Shown: positions 9,571 through 19,324, numbered from the stretch's first letter. The stretch: 64,000 bases of DNA from Pseudomonas sp. PA27(2017) (GCF_001945445.1 NZ_MSXW01000019.1:79464-143463); one strand, 5' to 3'. Notes: generated by a model not told the origin, from the sequence alone. A program made the numbers and translations.

Positions 9571-9600
9571 CACCCTGCACCCTGCACCCTGCACCCTGCA
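9571..9600. repeat. heptamer tandem repeat (CACCCTG, just over 4 copies)
   Basis: Four perfect copies of CACCCTG in a row, plus a partial fifth, lie in the leader of the DUF499 operon about 45-75 bases before the ATG. Such short tandem tracts can change length by slippage. No function is shown. Confidence 0.9.
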
Positions 9601-9673
9601 CCACCAACATGAGACTATGGGCTCGGCTTTTGTGACCAAACAGCCAAAAAGACATCATGGATAAGCCAATCTC

Positions 9674-9695
9674 AATTGGCAACCAATTGGCAACC
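9674..9695. promoter_or_regulatory. perfect 11-bp direct repeat, possible operator
   Basis: The 11-mer AATTGGCAACC occurs twice head to tail, about 150-170 bases before the DUF499 start. Spacing of one helical turn is typical of an operator bound by two protomers on the same face. It could control the defence operon; no regulator gene is visible beside it. Confidence 0.4.
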
Positions 9696-9740
9696 AGAAG
9701 ACCACTTTCCTGGAAGTGCAACAAAACCATCAGGCATAAA

Positions 9741-9772
9741 AAAATCCAGCCACCGCTAAGTGGCTGGATTTT
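9741..9772 (-). terminator. Rho-independent terminator of tRNA-Pro
   Basis: A perfect 13-bp stem (9741-9753 with 9760-9772) and 6-base loop, followed by a T run on the minus strand, lie just beyond the CCA end of tRNA-Pro. It separates the tRNA transcript from the defence operon. Confidence 0.85.
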
Positions 9773-9783
9773 CTAGGGTTTTT

Positions 9784-9860
9784 TGGTCGGGACGGAGTGA
9801 TTCGAACACTCGACCCCTTGCACCCCATGCAAGTGCGCTACCGGGCTGCGCTACGCCCCG
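9784..9860 (-). tRNA. tRNA-Pro (GGG)
   Basis: A 77-nt tRNA with encoded CCA. The acceptor stem CGGGGCG pairs with CGTCCCG (one G.U). The T arm contains GTTCGAATC. The anticodon stem CTTGC/GCAAG holds the loop ATGGGGT, giving anticodon GGG. The gene marks the boundary between core genes and the AT-richer defence island, and tRNA 3' ends are common integration sites. A second copy of the 3' end would be expected to the left, outside the window. Confidence 0.97.
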
Positions 9861-9948
9861 ACGGGTGTTGCTGGTGCCTTTGGCGTTAGCCGAAAGCGGG
9901 AGAGACTATAAACTAAGCATCTGAATTGTGGAAGGTTTTTCTACAAAT

Positions 9949-10305
9949 TCATTTGCGCAGGACGTGGAGTACATCTTCCAGCTCGGCGATCATCTGCTTG
10001 ATGAGTTGCTTGTACTGGGTGGTGTCGTCCTTGGCTTCTTCGCCGGTCAGGCGCAGGCGTGCGCCACCGATGGTGAAGCCCTGGTCGTACAACAAGGCAC
10101 GGATCTGGCGGATCATCAGCACGTCCTGGCGCTGGTAATACCGACGGTTGCCGCGACGCTTGACCGGGTTGAGCTGTGGAAACTCCTGCTCCCAATAACG
10201 AAGCACGTGCGGTTTGACCGCACAGAGCTCACTGACCTCGCCGATGGTGAAGTACCGCTTGCCGGGTATGACAGGCAGTTCGTCGTTATGACTTGGTTCC
10301 AGCAT
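9949..10305 (-). CDS. MerR-family transcriptional regulator
   Basis: A 118-residue protein with an N-terminal MerR winged helix-turn-helix ([28 protein letters not shown]) and a short helical C-terminus without the Cys ligands of metal sensors. ATG at 10305 is preferred over an in-frame TTG at 10314. The ATG lies inside the 3' end of ihfA, a 20-base overlap, so translation is probably coupled. This small regulator follows ihfA in many Pseudomonas genomes and its target is unknown. It is the last protein gene of the operon before tRNA-Pro. Confidence 0.9.
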   Translation of the reverse strand: MLEPSHNDELPVIPGKRYFTIGEVSELCAVKPHVLRYWEQEFPQLNPVKRRGNRRYYQRQDVLMIRQIRALLYDQGFTIGGARLRLTGEEAKDDTTQYKQLIKQMIAELEDVLHVLRK

Positions 10306-10588
10306 AGGCTTCAACCCTGGCTTTGAGCTTCTGGCCGGGGCGGAAAGTCACGACACGGCGGGCCGTGATCGGGATCTCCTCCCCTGTTTTTGGATTACGA
10401 CCGGGGCGCTGACGCTTATCGCGCAGATCGAAGTTACCGAAGCCTGAGAGCTTCACCTGCTCATTGAGTTCCAGTGCCTGGCGGATTTCTTCGAAGAAGA
10501 GCTCCACCAGTTCCTTGGCTTCTCGTTTGTTCAGGCCCAGCTCATCGTACAGACGTTCGGCCATCTCAGCTTTCGTCAGTGCCCCCAT
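10286..10588 (-). CDS. ihfA: integration host factor subunit alpha
   Basis: The 100-residue protein has the full HU/IHF fold: [30 protein letters not shown], the KLSGFGNF turn, then the DNA-binding arm [13 protein letters not shown] with its intercalating Pro. IHF alpha pairs with IHF beta, encoded elsewhere, to bend DNA in recombination, replication and sigma-54 transcription. The start lies 3 bases after the pheT stop, the usual pheST-ihfA operon arrangement. Confidence 0.98.
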   Translation of the reverse strand: MGALTKAEMAERLYDELGLNKREAKELVELFFEEIRQALELNEQVKLSGFGNFDLRDKRQRPGRNPKTGEEIPITARRVVTFRPGQKLKARVEAYAGTKS

Positions 10589-10591
10589 ACG

Positions 10592-12967
10592 CTAGTTCCT
10601 TAACGTGGCGTTGAACCTTTGTTCCAGGGAGGTGAGGATGTTTTGCGTGGTGGTGCTCACCTCATCGTCATTTAGAGTGCGCGATGGATGCTGCCAGGTC
10701 AAGCCGACCGCCAGGCTTTTTCTAAGCGGATCAATACCTTTACCCTGATAAACATCAAACAACCTGAGGTCGGTGAGCCACTCGCCGGCCTGCTCGCGAA
10801 TGTCAGCCAACAGGTTCTGGGCCGGCACGTCACGGTCGACCAGCAGCGCCAGGTCACGACGCACTTCGGGGAAGCGCGACAGTTCCTTGAACGCCGGCAT
10901 GCGGCCTGCGGTGATTTCGCTCAGCAGCAGCTCGAACAGGAACAGCGGCTGATCCAGGCCGAGGGTCTTGGCCAGTTCCGGGTGGATGGCACCCAGGTAA
11001 CCGACCAGACGCCCTTCGCGCTCGATGCGTGCGGTCTGGCCCGGGTGCAGGGCACTGTGCTCGCCCGGCACGAAGGCGAAGCTGGCGGCGTCGCCTGCGG
11101 CGGCCAGCAGCGCTTCCACGTCGGCCTTGGCGTCGAAGAAGTCGACGCTGTCACGGCCATGGGCCCAGCTTTCCGGCAGGCGGCTGCCGGTGATCACGCC
11201 GGCGAGCATCGGCTCCTGCTTGAGCTCGTCCAGCTGGCCGACGAAGCGCAGGCCGCTTTCGAACAGGCGCACGCGCGACTGCTGACGGTTGAGGTTGTGC
11301 TCCACCGCCTTGACCAGACCCGGCCACAGCGAGGCGCGCATGGCGGCCATGTCGGCGGAGATCGGGTTGGCCAGGGTCAGCGGCTTGACGCCCGGGCTGA
11401 ACAGCTCGAACAGCTTGGGATCGATGAAGCTGTAGGTGATCGCTTCCTGGTAACCACGGGCCACCAGCAGGCGGCGCAGCACCGGTAGGTCGGCGACGGC
11501 CTCGGCCTTGGTCTGCGGCGCCAGGCGCGCCTGCGGGTAACGCACCGGCAGGCGGTTGTAGCCGTAGAGGCGGGCCAGCTCTTCGATCAGGTCGACTTCC
11601 AGGCTGATATCGAAGCGGTGGCTCGGCACCTTGACCTGCCACTGCCCTGCCCCACCCTCGACGCTCAGGCCCAGGGCGCCCAGCAGTTTGACGATCAGCT
11701 CGTCGTCGAGCTTGAGGCCGAGCATCTGCTCGACGCGCTCGGCGCGCAGGCTGATCGGCGCAACGTTCGGCAGTTGTGCCGGGTCGACCGCTTCGATGAT
11801 CGGGCCGGCTTCGCCGCCAACGATCTCCAGCAGCAGCGCGGTGGCGCGTTCCATGGCTTCGCGGGCCAGCTGCGAGTCCACGCCGCGCTCGAAGCGGTGC
11901 GAGGAGTCGGTGTGCAGGCCGTAGGAACGGGCCTTGCCAGCCACGGCGATGGTGTCGAAAAAGGCGCTTTCCAGGAACAGATCACGGGTGGTGTCGCTGA
12001 CGCCACTGTGCTCGCCGCCCATCACGCCGGCGATGGCCAGGGCGCGCTGGTGGTCGGCGATTACCAGGGTGTCGGCACGCAGGGTGACTTCCTGGCCGTC
12101 GAGCAGCACCAGCTTCTCGCCCTCTTCGGCCATGCGCACGCGAATGCCGCCCTGGATCACGTTCAGGTCGAAGGCATGCATCGGCTGGCCGAGTTCGAGC
12201 ATCACGTAGTTGGTGACGTCGACGGCGGCATCGATGCTGCGTACATTGGCGCGGCGCAGGCGCTCGACCATCCAGCGCGGGGTCGGCTTGGACAGGTCGA
12301 CGTTGCGCACCACGCGGCCCAGGTAACGCGGGCAGGCTTGCGGAGCCAGCACGTCGACCGGGCGCACTTCATCGTGGGCCGGGGCGACCGCAGCGATTTG
12401 CGGGCGGGTGACCGGGGCGTCGTACAGCGCGCCGACTTCACGAGCGAGACCCGCCAGGGACAGACAGTCACCGCGGTTGGGGGTCAGGTCGACTTCGATG
12501 CTGACGTCGTTGAGTTCGAAGTACTCACGGATGTCCTGGCCCACCGGCGCATCGGCCGGCAGTTCCAGCAGGCCGTCGTTGTCTTCGCTGATCTGCAGTT
12601 CGGAGGCCGAGCAGAGCATGCCGTTGGACTCGACGCCGCGCAGCTTGGCCTTCTTGATCTTGAAGTCGCCGGGCAGCTCGGCGCCGATGGTGGCGAACGG
12701 GATCTTCAGGCCGGGGCGCACGTTAGGCGCGCCACACACCACCTGAAAGGTTTCACTGCCGTTGCTGACCTGGCACACGCGCAGTTTGTCGGCATCGGGG
12801 TGCTGCTCGGTGCTCAGCACTTCACCGACGATCACGCCGCTGAAGGCACCGGCCACGGGGCTGACGCTGTCGACTTCCAGGCCGGCCATGGACAGGCGCG
12901 CGACCAGCTCGTCACGGCTAGCCTGGGGGCTCACCCAGCTGCGCAGCCACTGTTCACTGAATTTCAT
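10592..12967 (-). CDS. pheT: phenylalanine--tRNA ligase beta subunit
   Basis: The length of 791 residues is normal for bacterial PheT. The order is an EMAP-II-like tRNA-binding domain (about 40-150), the B3/4 editing domain, B5 (about 400-475), a catalytic-like core, and a C-terminal ferredoxin-fold anticodon-binding domain (FKELSRFPEVRRDLALLVD to the end). It forms the alpha2-beta2 synthetase with PheS. It starts 45 bases after pheS and ends 3 bases before ihfA. Confidence 0.98.
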   Translation of the reverse strand: MKFSEQWLRSWVSPQASRDELVARLSMAGLEVDSVSPVAGAFSGVIVGEVLSTEQHPDADKLRVCQVSNGSETFQVVCGAPNVRPGLKIPFATIGAELPGDFKIKKAKLRGVESNGMLCSASELQISEDNDGLLELPADAPVGQDIREYFELNDVSIEVDLTPNRGDCLSLAGLAREVGALYDAPVTRPQIAAVAPAHDEVRPVDVLAPQACPRYLGRVVRNVDLSKPTPRWMVERLRRANVRSIDAAVDVTNYVMLELGQPMHAFDLNVIQGGIRVRMAEEGEKLVLLDGQEVTLRADTLVIADHQRALAIAGVMGGEHSGVSDTTRDLFLESAFFDTIAVAGKARSYGLHTDSSHRFERGVDSQLAREAMERATALLLEIVGGEAGPIIEAVDPAQLPNVAPISLRAERVEQMLGLKLDDELIVKLLGALGLSVEGGAGQWQVKVPSHRFDISLEVDLIEELARLYGYNRLPVRYPQARLAPQTKAEAVADLPVLRRLLVARGYQEAITYSFIDPKLFELFSPGVKPLTLANPISADMAAMRASLWPGLVKAVEHNLNRQQSRVRLFESGLRFVGQLDELKQEPMLAGVITGSRLPESWAHGRDSVDFFDAKADVEALLAAAGDAASFAFVPGEHSALHPGQTARIEREGRLVGYLGAIHPELAKTLGLDQPLFLFELLLSEITAGRMPAFKELSRFPEVRRDLALLVDRDVPAQNLLADIREQAGEWLTDLRLFDVYQGKGIDPLRKSLAVGLTWQHPSRTLNDDEVSTTTQNILTSLEQRFNATLRN

Positions 12968-13012
12968 GTTGTCTGTTCTCCTGATCGAATTCGATTACGA
13001 AACTGCTGGGGG

Positions 13013-14029
<1,017 letters not shown>

Positions 14030-14049
14030 TTACAGACTCCAGATACGAA

Positions 14050-14081
14050 ACAGGGGAAGAGCTTGAAGGCTCTTCCCCTGT
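14050..14081 (-). promoter_or_regulatory. pheST leader hairpin, possible attenuator
   Basis: A perfect 13-bp GC-rich stem (14050-14062 with 14069-14081) and 6-base loop lie between rplT and pheS. On the minus strand only a short T tract follows. No leader peptide with Phe codons is visible in the 77 bases upstream, so classical Phe attenuation is not supported. It may be a partial terminator or RNA stabiliser that sets pheST levels against the ribosomal genes. A second 7-bp hairpin is at 14130-14146. Confidence 0.55.
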
Positions 14082-14158
14082 CGATGACGTTTAGAGTCGA
14101 CCTGCGGGTTACGCCTGTCGCCTCTAGTGCACCGGGAAACCCGGTGATTGTCGGGGAC

Positions 14159-14515
14159 TTAAGCCAGTACGGCTTTCGCTTTCTCGACAATCGCAGCAAA
14201 CGCCGCTTTTTCGTTCACTGCCAGATCAGCCAGAACCTTGCGGTCGATTTCGATCGACGCTTTTTTCAGGCCAGCGATCAGACGGCTGTAGGACAGACCG
14301 TTGATGCGAGCACCAGCGTTGATACGAGCGATCCACAGAGCGCGGAACTGACGCTTCTTCTGGCGACGGTCACGGTAGGCGTATTGACCCGCCTTGATGA
14401 CAGCCTGCTTGGCAACACGGAATACACGCGAACGTGCGCCGTAGTAGCCTTTAGCCAGTTTCAGGATTTTTTTGTGACGAGCACGAGCGATAACGCCACG
14501 CTTAACACGAGCCAT
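14159..14515 (-). CDS. rplT: 50S ribosomal protein L20
   Basis: The 118-residue basic protein has the full L20 sequence, beginning [21 protein letters not shown] with the long N-terminal rRNA-binding helix. L20 is needed for early 50S assembly, and in enterobacteria it represses its own operon. It lies 27 bases after rpmI. Confidence 0.98.
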   Translation of the reverse strand: MARVKRGVIARARHKKILKLAKGYYGARSRVFRVAKQAVIKAGQYAYRDRRQKKRQFRALWIARINAGARINGLSYSRLIAGLKKASIEIDRKVLADLAVNEKAAFAAIVEKAKAVLA

Positions 14516-14542
14516 GAGTAATTTCCTCTATCTTGACCGAGA

Positions 14543-14737
14543 TTAACGAACGCGCAGCATGCGCTCGACTTTTGCCTTGTCCGACGGATGCATCAGTTCG
14601 CTACCGCGAAGTTGACGCTTACGCTTGGTGGACATCTTGGTCAGGATGTGGCTCTTGAAAGCATGCTTGTGCTTGAAGCCCGCAGCCGTTTTGAGAAAGC
14701 GCTTGGCAGCGCCGCTCTTGGTTTTCATCTTTGGCAT
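14543..14737 (-). CDS. rpmI: 50S ribosomal protein L35
   Basis: A 64-residue basic protein with the L35 signature [20 protein letters not shown]. It sits between infC and rplT, as in most bacteria. Confidence 0.98.
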   Translation of the reverse strand: MPKMKTKSGAAKRFLKTAAGFKHKHAFKSHILTKMSTKRKRQLRGSELMHPSDKAKVERMLRVR

Positions 14738-14796
14738 GTTCGTAACTCCGCATTCAGTTGATATAGATAACCATAAGGCCTGCCGTGCCCTGGAGG

Positions 14797-15345
14797 TTAT
14801 TTCTTGCGTTTGGGAGCGATGACCATCATTAGCTGGCGTCCTTCCATCTTAGGATGCTGTTCGACGGTACCGTGTTCGGCGAGGTCGGCTTCGACCCGCT
14901 TCAACAGTTCCATACCCAGCTCCTGGTGGGCCATCTCACGACCACGGAATCTCAGAGAGATCTTGGCCTTGTCCCCTTCCATCAGGAAACGTACCAGGTT
15001 GCGTAGTTTTACCTGGTAATCCCCTTCTTCCGTCCCTGGACGAAACTTGATTTCCTTGATCTGCTGCTGGTGCTGGTTCTTCTTGGCAATGGCAGCTTGC
15101 TTCTTCTTCTCGAAGAGGTGCTTGCCGTAGTCCATGATCCTGCACACAGGCGGCTGGGCGTCGGCAGAGATTTCTACCAGGTCCAGCTTGGCCTCTTCAG
15201 CGATCCTAAGCGCTTCATCAATAGAGACGATGCCAATTTGCTCACCGTCAGCGCCAATTAACCGAACCTCGCGTGCCGAGATATTCTCGTTGATCGGAGC
15301 CTTCGGGGCGCCTCGTTTATCTTGTCTCATATCACGCTTAATAAT
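14797..15345 (-). CDS. infC: translation initiation factor IF-3
   Basis: IF-3 binds the 30S subunit, keeps subunits apart and checks the initiation codon. The sequence is canonical: [29 protein letters not shown], then [13 protein letters not shown], the linker, and a C-terminal domain ending [10 protein letters not shown]. The first in-frame ATG is at 15330. Family members begin a few residues earlier (IIKRxM), and two in-frame ATT codons (15345, 15342) and one ATC (15348) occur at that point, 2-8 bases behind a GGAG site. A rare ATT start is known for infC and allows IF-3 to regulate itself. I place the start at ATT 15345; 15348 or 15342 are possible. Confidence 0.93.
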   Translation of the reverse strand: MIKRDMRQDKRGAPKAPINENISAREVRLIGADGEQIGIVSIDEALRIAEEAKLDLVEISADAQPPVCRIMDYGKHLFEKKKQAAIAKKNQHQQQIKEIKFRPGTEEGDYQVKLRNLVRFLMEGDKAKISLRFRGREMAHQELGMELLKRVEADLAEHGTVEQHPKMEGRQLMMVIAPKRKK

Positions 15346-15347
15346 GA

Positions 15348-17270
15348 TTACTCCAATTCTTGGCGACCACGCCGGGAAACCGCTTGCGCGAGCAATTCAG
15401 TGAATTGAGCGACGGGCATGGAGCCCAGATCGGCACCCTCACGAGTGCGCACAGCGACAGTTCTTGTCTCGACTTCCCGATCGCCGATCACCAGCAGATA
15501 GGGAACCTTGAGCAAAGTATGCTCGCGGATTTTAAAGCCAATCTTCTCGTTCCTCAAGTCCGACTTGGCACGAAATCCGTTTTGATTCAACGTTTTTTCG
15601 ACTTCGAGGGCGAAATCGGCCTGCTTGTCGGTGATGTTCATGATCACCGCCTGGGTCGGCGCCAGCCACGCCGGGAACACGCCGGCATAGTGCTCGATCA
15701 GCATACCGATGAAGCGCTCGAACGAACCGAGGATGGCACGGTGCAGCATGACCGGGCGCACACGGCTGTTGTCTTCGGCGATATAGCTGGCGTCGAGGCG
15801 CTCCGGCAGGTTCGGGTCGTACTGCAGGGTACCGCACTGCCAGTTACGGCCGAGGCAGTCGCGCAGGGTGAACTCGATCTTCGGACCGTAGAACGCGCCC
15901 TCGCCCGGCTGGTATTCCCACTCCAGGCCGGATTCGTTCAGCGCATCGGCCAGGGCGCCTTCGGCGCGATCCCACAACTCTTCGGAACCCACGCGCTTGG
16001 CCGGGCGAGTCGACAGCTTCATGGCGATGTCGGTGAAGCCGAAGTCCTTGTAGACGTCCAGGGTCAGCTTGATGAAATCGGCCGCTTCTTTCTTCACCTG
16101 TTCTTCGGTGCAGAAGATGTGCGCATCGTCCTGCACGAAGCCACGCACGCGCATGATGCCGTGCAGCGCGCCGGACGGCTCGTTACGGTGACAAGCACCG
16201 AACTCGGCCAGGCGCAGCGGCAGGTCACGGTAGGACTTCAAGCCCTGGTTGAACACCTGCACGTGGCACGGGCAGTTCATCGGCTTCACCGCGTAATCGC
16301 GGCTTTCCGACGAGGTGGTGAACATGTTCTCGGCGTAGTTGGACCAATGGCCGGAGCGCTCCCAAAGGATGCGATCGACGACCTGCGGGGTCTTGATTTC
16401 CGAGTAACCGTTCTCGCGCTGCACCTGGCGCATGTACTGCTCGAGCACCTGGTAGACGGTCCAGCCGTTGGCGTGCCAGAACACCATGCCCGGCGCTTCT
16501 TCCTGCAGGTGGAAAAGATCGAGCTGCTTGCCGATCTTGCGGTGGTCGCGTTTCTCGGCTTCTTCGATACGCTGGATGTAGGCCGCCAGTTGCTTCTTGT
16601 CCGCCCAGGCGGTGCCGTAGACGCGCTGCAGTTGCTCGTTCTTGGCGTCGCCACGCCAGTAGGCACCGGACAGCTTGGTCAGCTTGAACGCCTTGAGGAA
16701 GCGGGTGTTGGGCACGTGCGGGCCGCGGCACATGTCCACGTACTCTTCGTGATAGTACAAGCCCATGGCCTGTTCGTCCGGCATGTCGTCGACCAGGCGC
16801 AGCTTGTAGTCTTCGCCACGGGACTTGAACACGTCGATGACTTCGGCACGCGGCGTCACCTTCTTGATGACGTCGTAATCCTTGTCGATCAGCTCTTTCA
16901 TGCGCGCTTCGATGGCGGTCACGTCTTCAGGCGTGAAGGGGCGCTCGTAGGCGATGTCGTAATAGAAGCCATCGTCGATGACCGGACCAATGACCATGCG
17001 CGCAGTCGGGTACAGCTGCTTGACCGCGTGACCGACCAGGTGGGCGCAGGAGTGGCGGATGATCTCGACACCCTCCTGGTCCTTCGGCGTGATGATCTGC
17101 AGGGTCGCATCGTTTTCGATCAGGTCGCAGGCGTCAACCAGACGGCCGTCGACCTTGCCGGCAACGGTGGCCTTGGCCAGACCGGCACCAATGGATTGCG
17201 CCACCTCGAGTACGGATACCGGGTGATCGAACGAACGCTGACTGCCATCGGGAAGAGTAATGGTGGGCAT
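15348..17270 (-). CDS. thrS: threonine--tRNA ligase
   Basis: From ATG at 17270 the protein is 640 residues, the normal length, beginning [14 protein letters not shown], the TGS domain. The editing domain has [16 protein letters not shown]. The catalytic core contains the zinc Cys in [10 protein letters not shown] and [17 protein letters not shown] class II motifs, and a C-terminal anticodon-binding domain follows. The frame is open further upstream, but that stretch overlaps non-coding leader. A GGAGG site precedes 17270. The stop touches the rare start of infC. Confidence 0.98.
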   Translation of the reverse strand: MPTITLPDGSQRSFDHPVSVLEVAQSIGAGLAKATVAGKVDGRLVDACDLIENDATLQIITPKDQEGVEIIRHSCAHLVGHAVKQLYPTARMVIGPVIDDGFYYDIAYERPFTPEDVTAIEARMKELIDKDYDVIKKVTPRAEVIDVFKSRGEDYKLRLVDDMPDEQAMGLYYHEEYVDMCRGPHVPNTRFLKAFKLTKLSGAYWRGDAKNEQLQRVYGTAWADKKQLAAYIQRIEEAEKRDHRKIGKQLDLFHLQEEAPGMVFWHANGWTVYQVLEQYMRQVQRENGYSEIKTPQVVDRILWERSGHWSNYAENMFTTSSESRDYAVKPMNCPCHVQVFNQGLKSYRDLPLRLAEFGACHRNEPSGALHGIMRVRGFVQDDAHIFCTEEQVKKEAADFIKLTLDVYKDFGFTDIAMKLSTRPAKRVGSEELWDRAEGALADALNESGLEWEYQPGEGAFYGPKIEFTLRDCLGRNWQCGTLQYDPNLPERLDASYIAEDNSRVRPVMLHRAILGSFERFIGMLIEHYAGVFPAWLAPTQAVIMNITDKQADFALEVEKTLNQNGFRAKSDLRNEKIGFKIREHTLLKVPYLLVIGDREVETRTVAVRTREGADLGSMPVAQFTELLAQAVSRRGRQELE

Positions 17271-17529
17271 GGCGCCTCCTCTCCTAGTGGTGACCTCTAC
17301 CAAAGGCCACATGGGTTGGGATGAGCCAGTAAGCGATCCGGTGGCGTATCTGCCATACAGAGGCAGGGGCCGTGAGGCCAACCGAGAACGAACCGCAGTC
17401 ACTGGAGGATGTGAAACGGTGGATGCTTTCAGAATCACGCGGGCCTGACAAGGCAAACCGGCCATCTTCGAGAAATTCCGAAGCACCGGGCGCAACCCGC
17501 GACGGGAACGCAAAAACGACGAGCAAAAA

Positions 17530-17553
17530 AAATGGCCGCCGAAGCGACCATTT
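17530..17553 (-). terminator. terminator after tRNA-Val
   Basis: A 10-bp stem (17530-17539 with 17544-17553) closed by a TTCG tetraloop is followed by a run of eight T on the minus strand, 9 bases beyond the tRNA CCA end. Confidence 0.88.
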
Positions 17554-17561
17554 AAAGAATT

Positions 17562-17638
17562 TGGTAGGCACAATTGGATTCGAACCAACGACCCCCACCA
17601 TGTCAAGGTGGTGCTCTAACCAACTGAGCTATGTGCCT
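17562..17638 (-). tRNA. tRNA-Val (GAC)
   Basis: A 77-nt tRNA with encoded CCA. The acceptor AGGCACA pairs with TGTGCCT. The anticodon stem CCACC/GGTGG holds the loop TTGACAT, giving anticodon GAC. The T arm has GGTTCGAATCC. Confidence 0.97.
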
Positions 17639-17651
17639 GCTGTGGGTGCGC

Positions 17652-17679
17652 ATTCTACGGAGCAGCGAAAAAGAGTCAA
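17652..17679 (-). promoter_or_regulatory. sigma-70 promoter of tRNA-Val
   Basis: On the minus strand TTGACT (17679-17674) and TAGAAT (17657-17652) are separated by 16 bases, and the -10 ends 13 bases before the tRNA 5' end. Both hexamers are near consensus. Confidence 0.75.
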
Positions 17680-17771
17680 CACCTTTTTTCGCTAACTGAC
17701 TAAAAAAACTGAGTTTTTTTGATTTGGTCGGTTTGGATGCCCTGCCCCTTGGCGCGAGGCTGCTGGAAATT

Positions 17772-17802
17772 CCTGGGTATCGCTTCGCTCGACCCAGGCT
17801 AC
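17772..17802 (-). repeat. REP palindrome, GTAGCCTGGG family
   Basis: A 31-base element that on the minus strand starts GTAGCCTGGGTCGAGCGAAG and ends ATACCCAGG. It forms a hairpin and recurs at 23474-23504 and 37761-37791, always in gene-free spacers. Confidence 0.85.
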
Positions 17803-17937
17803 TGGCTGAGTTCGCCCTACAGCTACGAGTGGCCACCGTTGCGGTTTGACCTACGGACTAATCTGTGGGAGCGGGCAGCTACTTCGGCTCTAGGGTTCGG
17901 CCACCAGAGGCCACGCCTTCCAGCATCGCTACAAAAA

Positions 17938-17958
17938 ACGGCGCTCGATGAGCGCCGT
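17938..17958 (-). terminator. terminator of the PA2779/PA2778-type operon
   Basis: A perfect 9-bp stem (17938-17946 with 17950-17958) with a 3-base loop is followed by six T on the minus strand, about 20 bases after the stop at 17979. Confidence 0.85.
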
Positions 17959-17978
17959 TCGTTTTCCCGCAAGTACCA

Positions 17979-18938
17979 CTACTGAACCGGACAGGCCACA
18001 GGAGCGGCGCACTGCTCACTGGTGGTGCCCTGCTTGCCAATCACGCTGAAGCGCTTGTCGTCCGGCTTCAGGCGCTGGGCGCACTGGCGGGCGCTGGCGG
18101 CTTCAGCCTTGCAGCCGCGCTCGTCGAGCACCTGGGACAGGTTGAACCAGCCGGGCGCGAAATCAGCCTGGCGGCTAACGCTCTCGCGAAACGCCGCTTC
18201 GGCGCCGCGCAGGTCACCACCTGCATAGCGGCTGTTGGCCAGGGCGAACCAGCCTACGGCCTGTTCGGGCCAGCGCTGGGTCGCGGTGCGGTAAGCGTGC
18301 GGGGCAACGTCCTTGCGGCCAACCTCTTCCAGATCCGCCGCGGCTTTGAGCCATACGGTCGGCTCGGCAGTGGCGGGCAAGGTGTCGGGCGGCACGGTGA
18401 CCACGGCCCAGCGATTGCCACGGGCCCAGGTTTTGTCGAAGGCGGCGAACTCGGTCACCCAGCGGCGGGTAGTACCGGAGCGTAGGATGAGTTTCTCTTC
18501 ACGGCGGTCGTAGCCCACCAGCACTGCGAAATGCCACTGTGGGTACCAGTCGAAGCCCAGGTTCTGCAGCACCAGCACGGGGTTGCCGGCGGCGACCTCG
18601 GCGAGCAGCGAGTCGAGCTTCGGCTTGAGCGGGTAGACGAGCAAATCGTGAGATCGCGCCGCAGCGACCATCTCGACCTGCAGGCTGCCTTCGCGGCCAG
18701 GAATGTAGACCTGATCCTGCAGGAAGCCCGGCGTGGTCAGCACACCGCGCTGGTTGAGCATGGTCGCCAGGGCGGCCGGCCCACATTGGTAAGCGCTCTG
18801 CGGATAGAAGGGAACGCTGCTGAGCTCGACCCGCTCAGGCAGGCGCTGGGCGTCCGGTGACAACACCGGAGACCTGGCGCACGCACTGAGCAGAACGATC
18901 AGAAGTGAAACGGAGAGCAGTCTTAGCGATTTATGCAT
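17979..18938 (-). CDS. PA2778-family lipoprotein cysteine peptidase with TPR-like tail
   Basis: The 319-residue protein begins with a lipoprotein signal whose lipobox LLSAC puts the acyl Cys at 20. A C39-like papain-fold domain follows, with the active Cys52 in QCGPAALATML and His136 in WHFAVLVGYD. From about 190 to 300 there are TPR-like helices (ADLEEVGRKDVAPHAYRTA, LANSRYAGGDLRGAEAAFRES). The closest family I recognise is the P. aeruginosa PA2778 type, always beside a PA2779-type small membrane protein, as here. C39 peptidases process leader peptides in bacteriocin export, but no ABC exporter lies alongside, so the substrate is open. The start overlaps the partner gene by 16 bases. Confidence 0.85.
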   Translation of the reverse strand: MHKSLRLLSVSLLIVLLSACARSPVLSPDAQRLPERVELSSVPFYPQSAYQCGPAALATMLNQRGVLTTPGFLQDQVYIPGREGSLQVEMVAAARSHDLLVYPLKPKLDSLLAEVAAGNPVLVLQNLGFDWYPQWHFAVLVGYDRREEKLILRSGTTRRWVTEFAAFDKTWARGNRWAVVTVPPDTLPATAEPTVWLKAAADLEEVGRKDVAPHAYRTATQRWPEQAVGWFALANSRYAGGDLRGAEAAFRESVSRQADFAPGWFNLSQVLDERGCKAEAASARQCAQRLKPDDKRFSVIGKQGTTSEQCAAPVACPVQ

Positions 18939-19324
18939 TTCACGAAACTGAAGATGTCGGTGGCGCAGAGCATATCGGTGATGATGAAGATCACCAAGAA
19001 CAACACGATCACGCCGACCACGCCGGCACCGGCCGGGGCTTCAGACAGTTGCTGGTTGAATTGCGCGAGTTCGGCACTGGTCAGGTTGTTGATGCGGTTC
19101 TCTACCTGATCACGCTCCACACCCATGGCGAGCAGCTTGTCCTTGACCTGTTGATCATCGAGCATCGACAGCAGCTGCTGACGGTCGACCTGCTGTTGCT
19201 GCTCGGTCAGCACTTCACCCGTGCCGATCATCGCGGCATTGGCGAGTGGAACCTGAGCGATCATCAGGACATGGAACACTGCCAGCATGGCAGCCAAGCG
19301 ACGAAAGAACGGGGATTTGGTCAT
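18923..19324 (-). CDS. PA2779-family small membrane protein
   Basis: A 133-residue protein with an N-terminal hydrophobic signal (LAAMLAVFHVLMIAQVPLANAA) and a Gln-rich charged middle (LTEQQQQVDRQQLLSMLDDQQVKDKLLAMG). A Gly-containing hydrophobic helix follows (GAGVVGVIVLFLVIFIITDML), with a short Cys-containing tail. It probably lies in the inner membrane with its middle in the periplasm. It overlaps the cysteine peptidase gene by 16 bases and is transcribed first. It could be the peptidase substrate or anchor; the function is unknown. Confidence 0.82.
   Translation of the reverse strand: MTKSPFFRRLAAMLAVFHVLMIAQVPLANAAMIGTGEVLTEQQQQVDRQQLLSMLDDQQVKDKLLAMGVERDQVENRINNLTSAELAQFNQQLSEAPAGAGVVGVIVLFLVIFIITDMLCATDIFSFVKCINR

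Larger units (their letters stand above)
17639..17978. other. intergenic region between tRNA-Val and the cysteine peptidase gene
   Basis: It holds the tRNA promoter, a REP palindrome at 17772-17802 and the peptidase-gene terminator at 17938-17958. I see no credible gene in the rest. Confidence 0.7.

Noticed and set aside
14082..14158. Phe-rich leader peptide for pheST attenuation
   Set aside because: No start codon followed by Phe codons in the leader on the minus strand.
15360..17324. 654-codon open frame antisense to thrS
   Set aside because: Shadow frame caused by codon bias on the opposite strand.
17271..17606. N-terminal extension of thrS by about 110 residues
   Set aside because: The added residues match no ThrRS domain and overlap the tRNA-Val gene region. 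ATG 17270 has a good ribosome site and gives the normal length.
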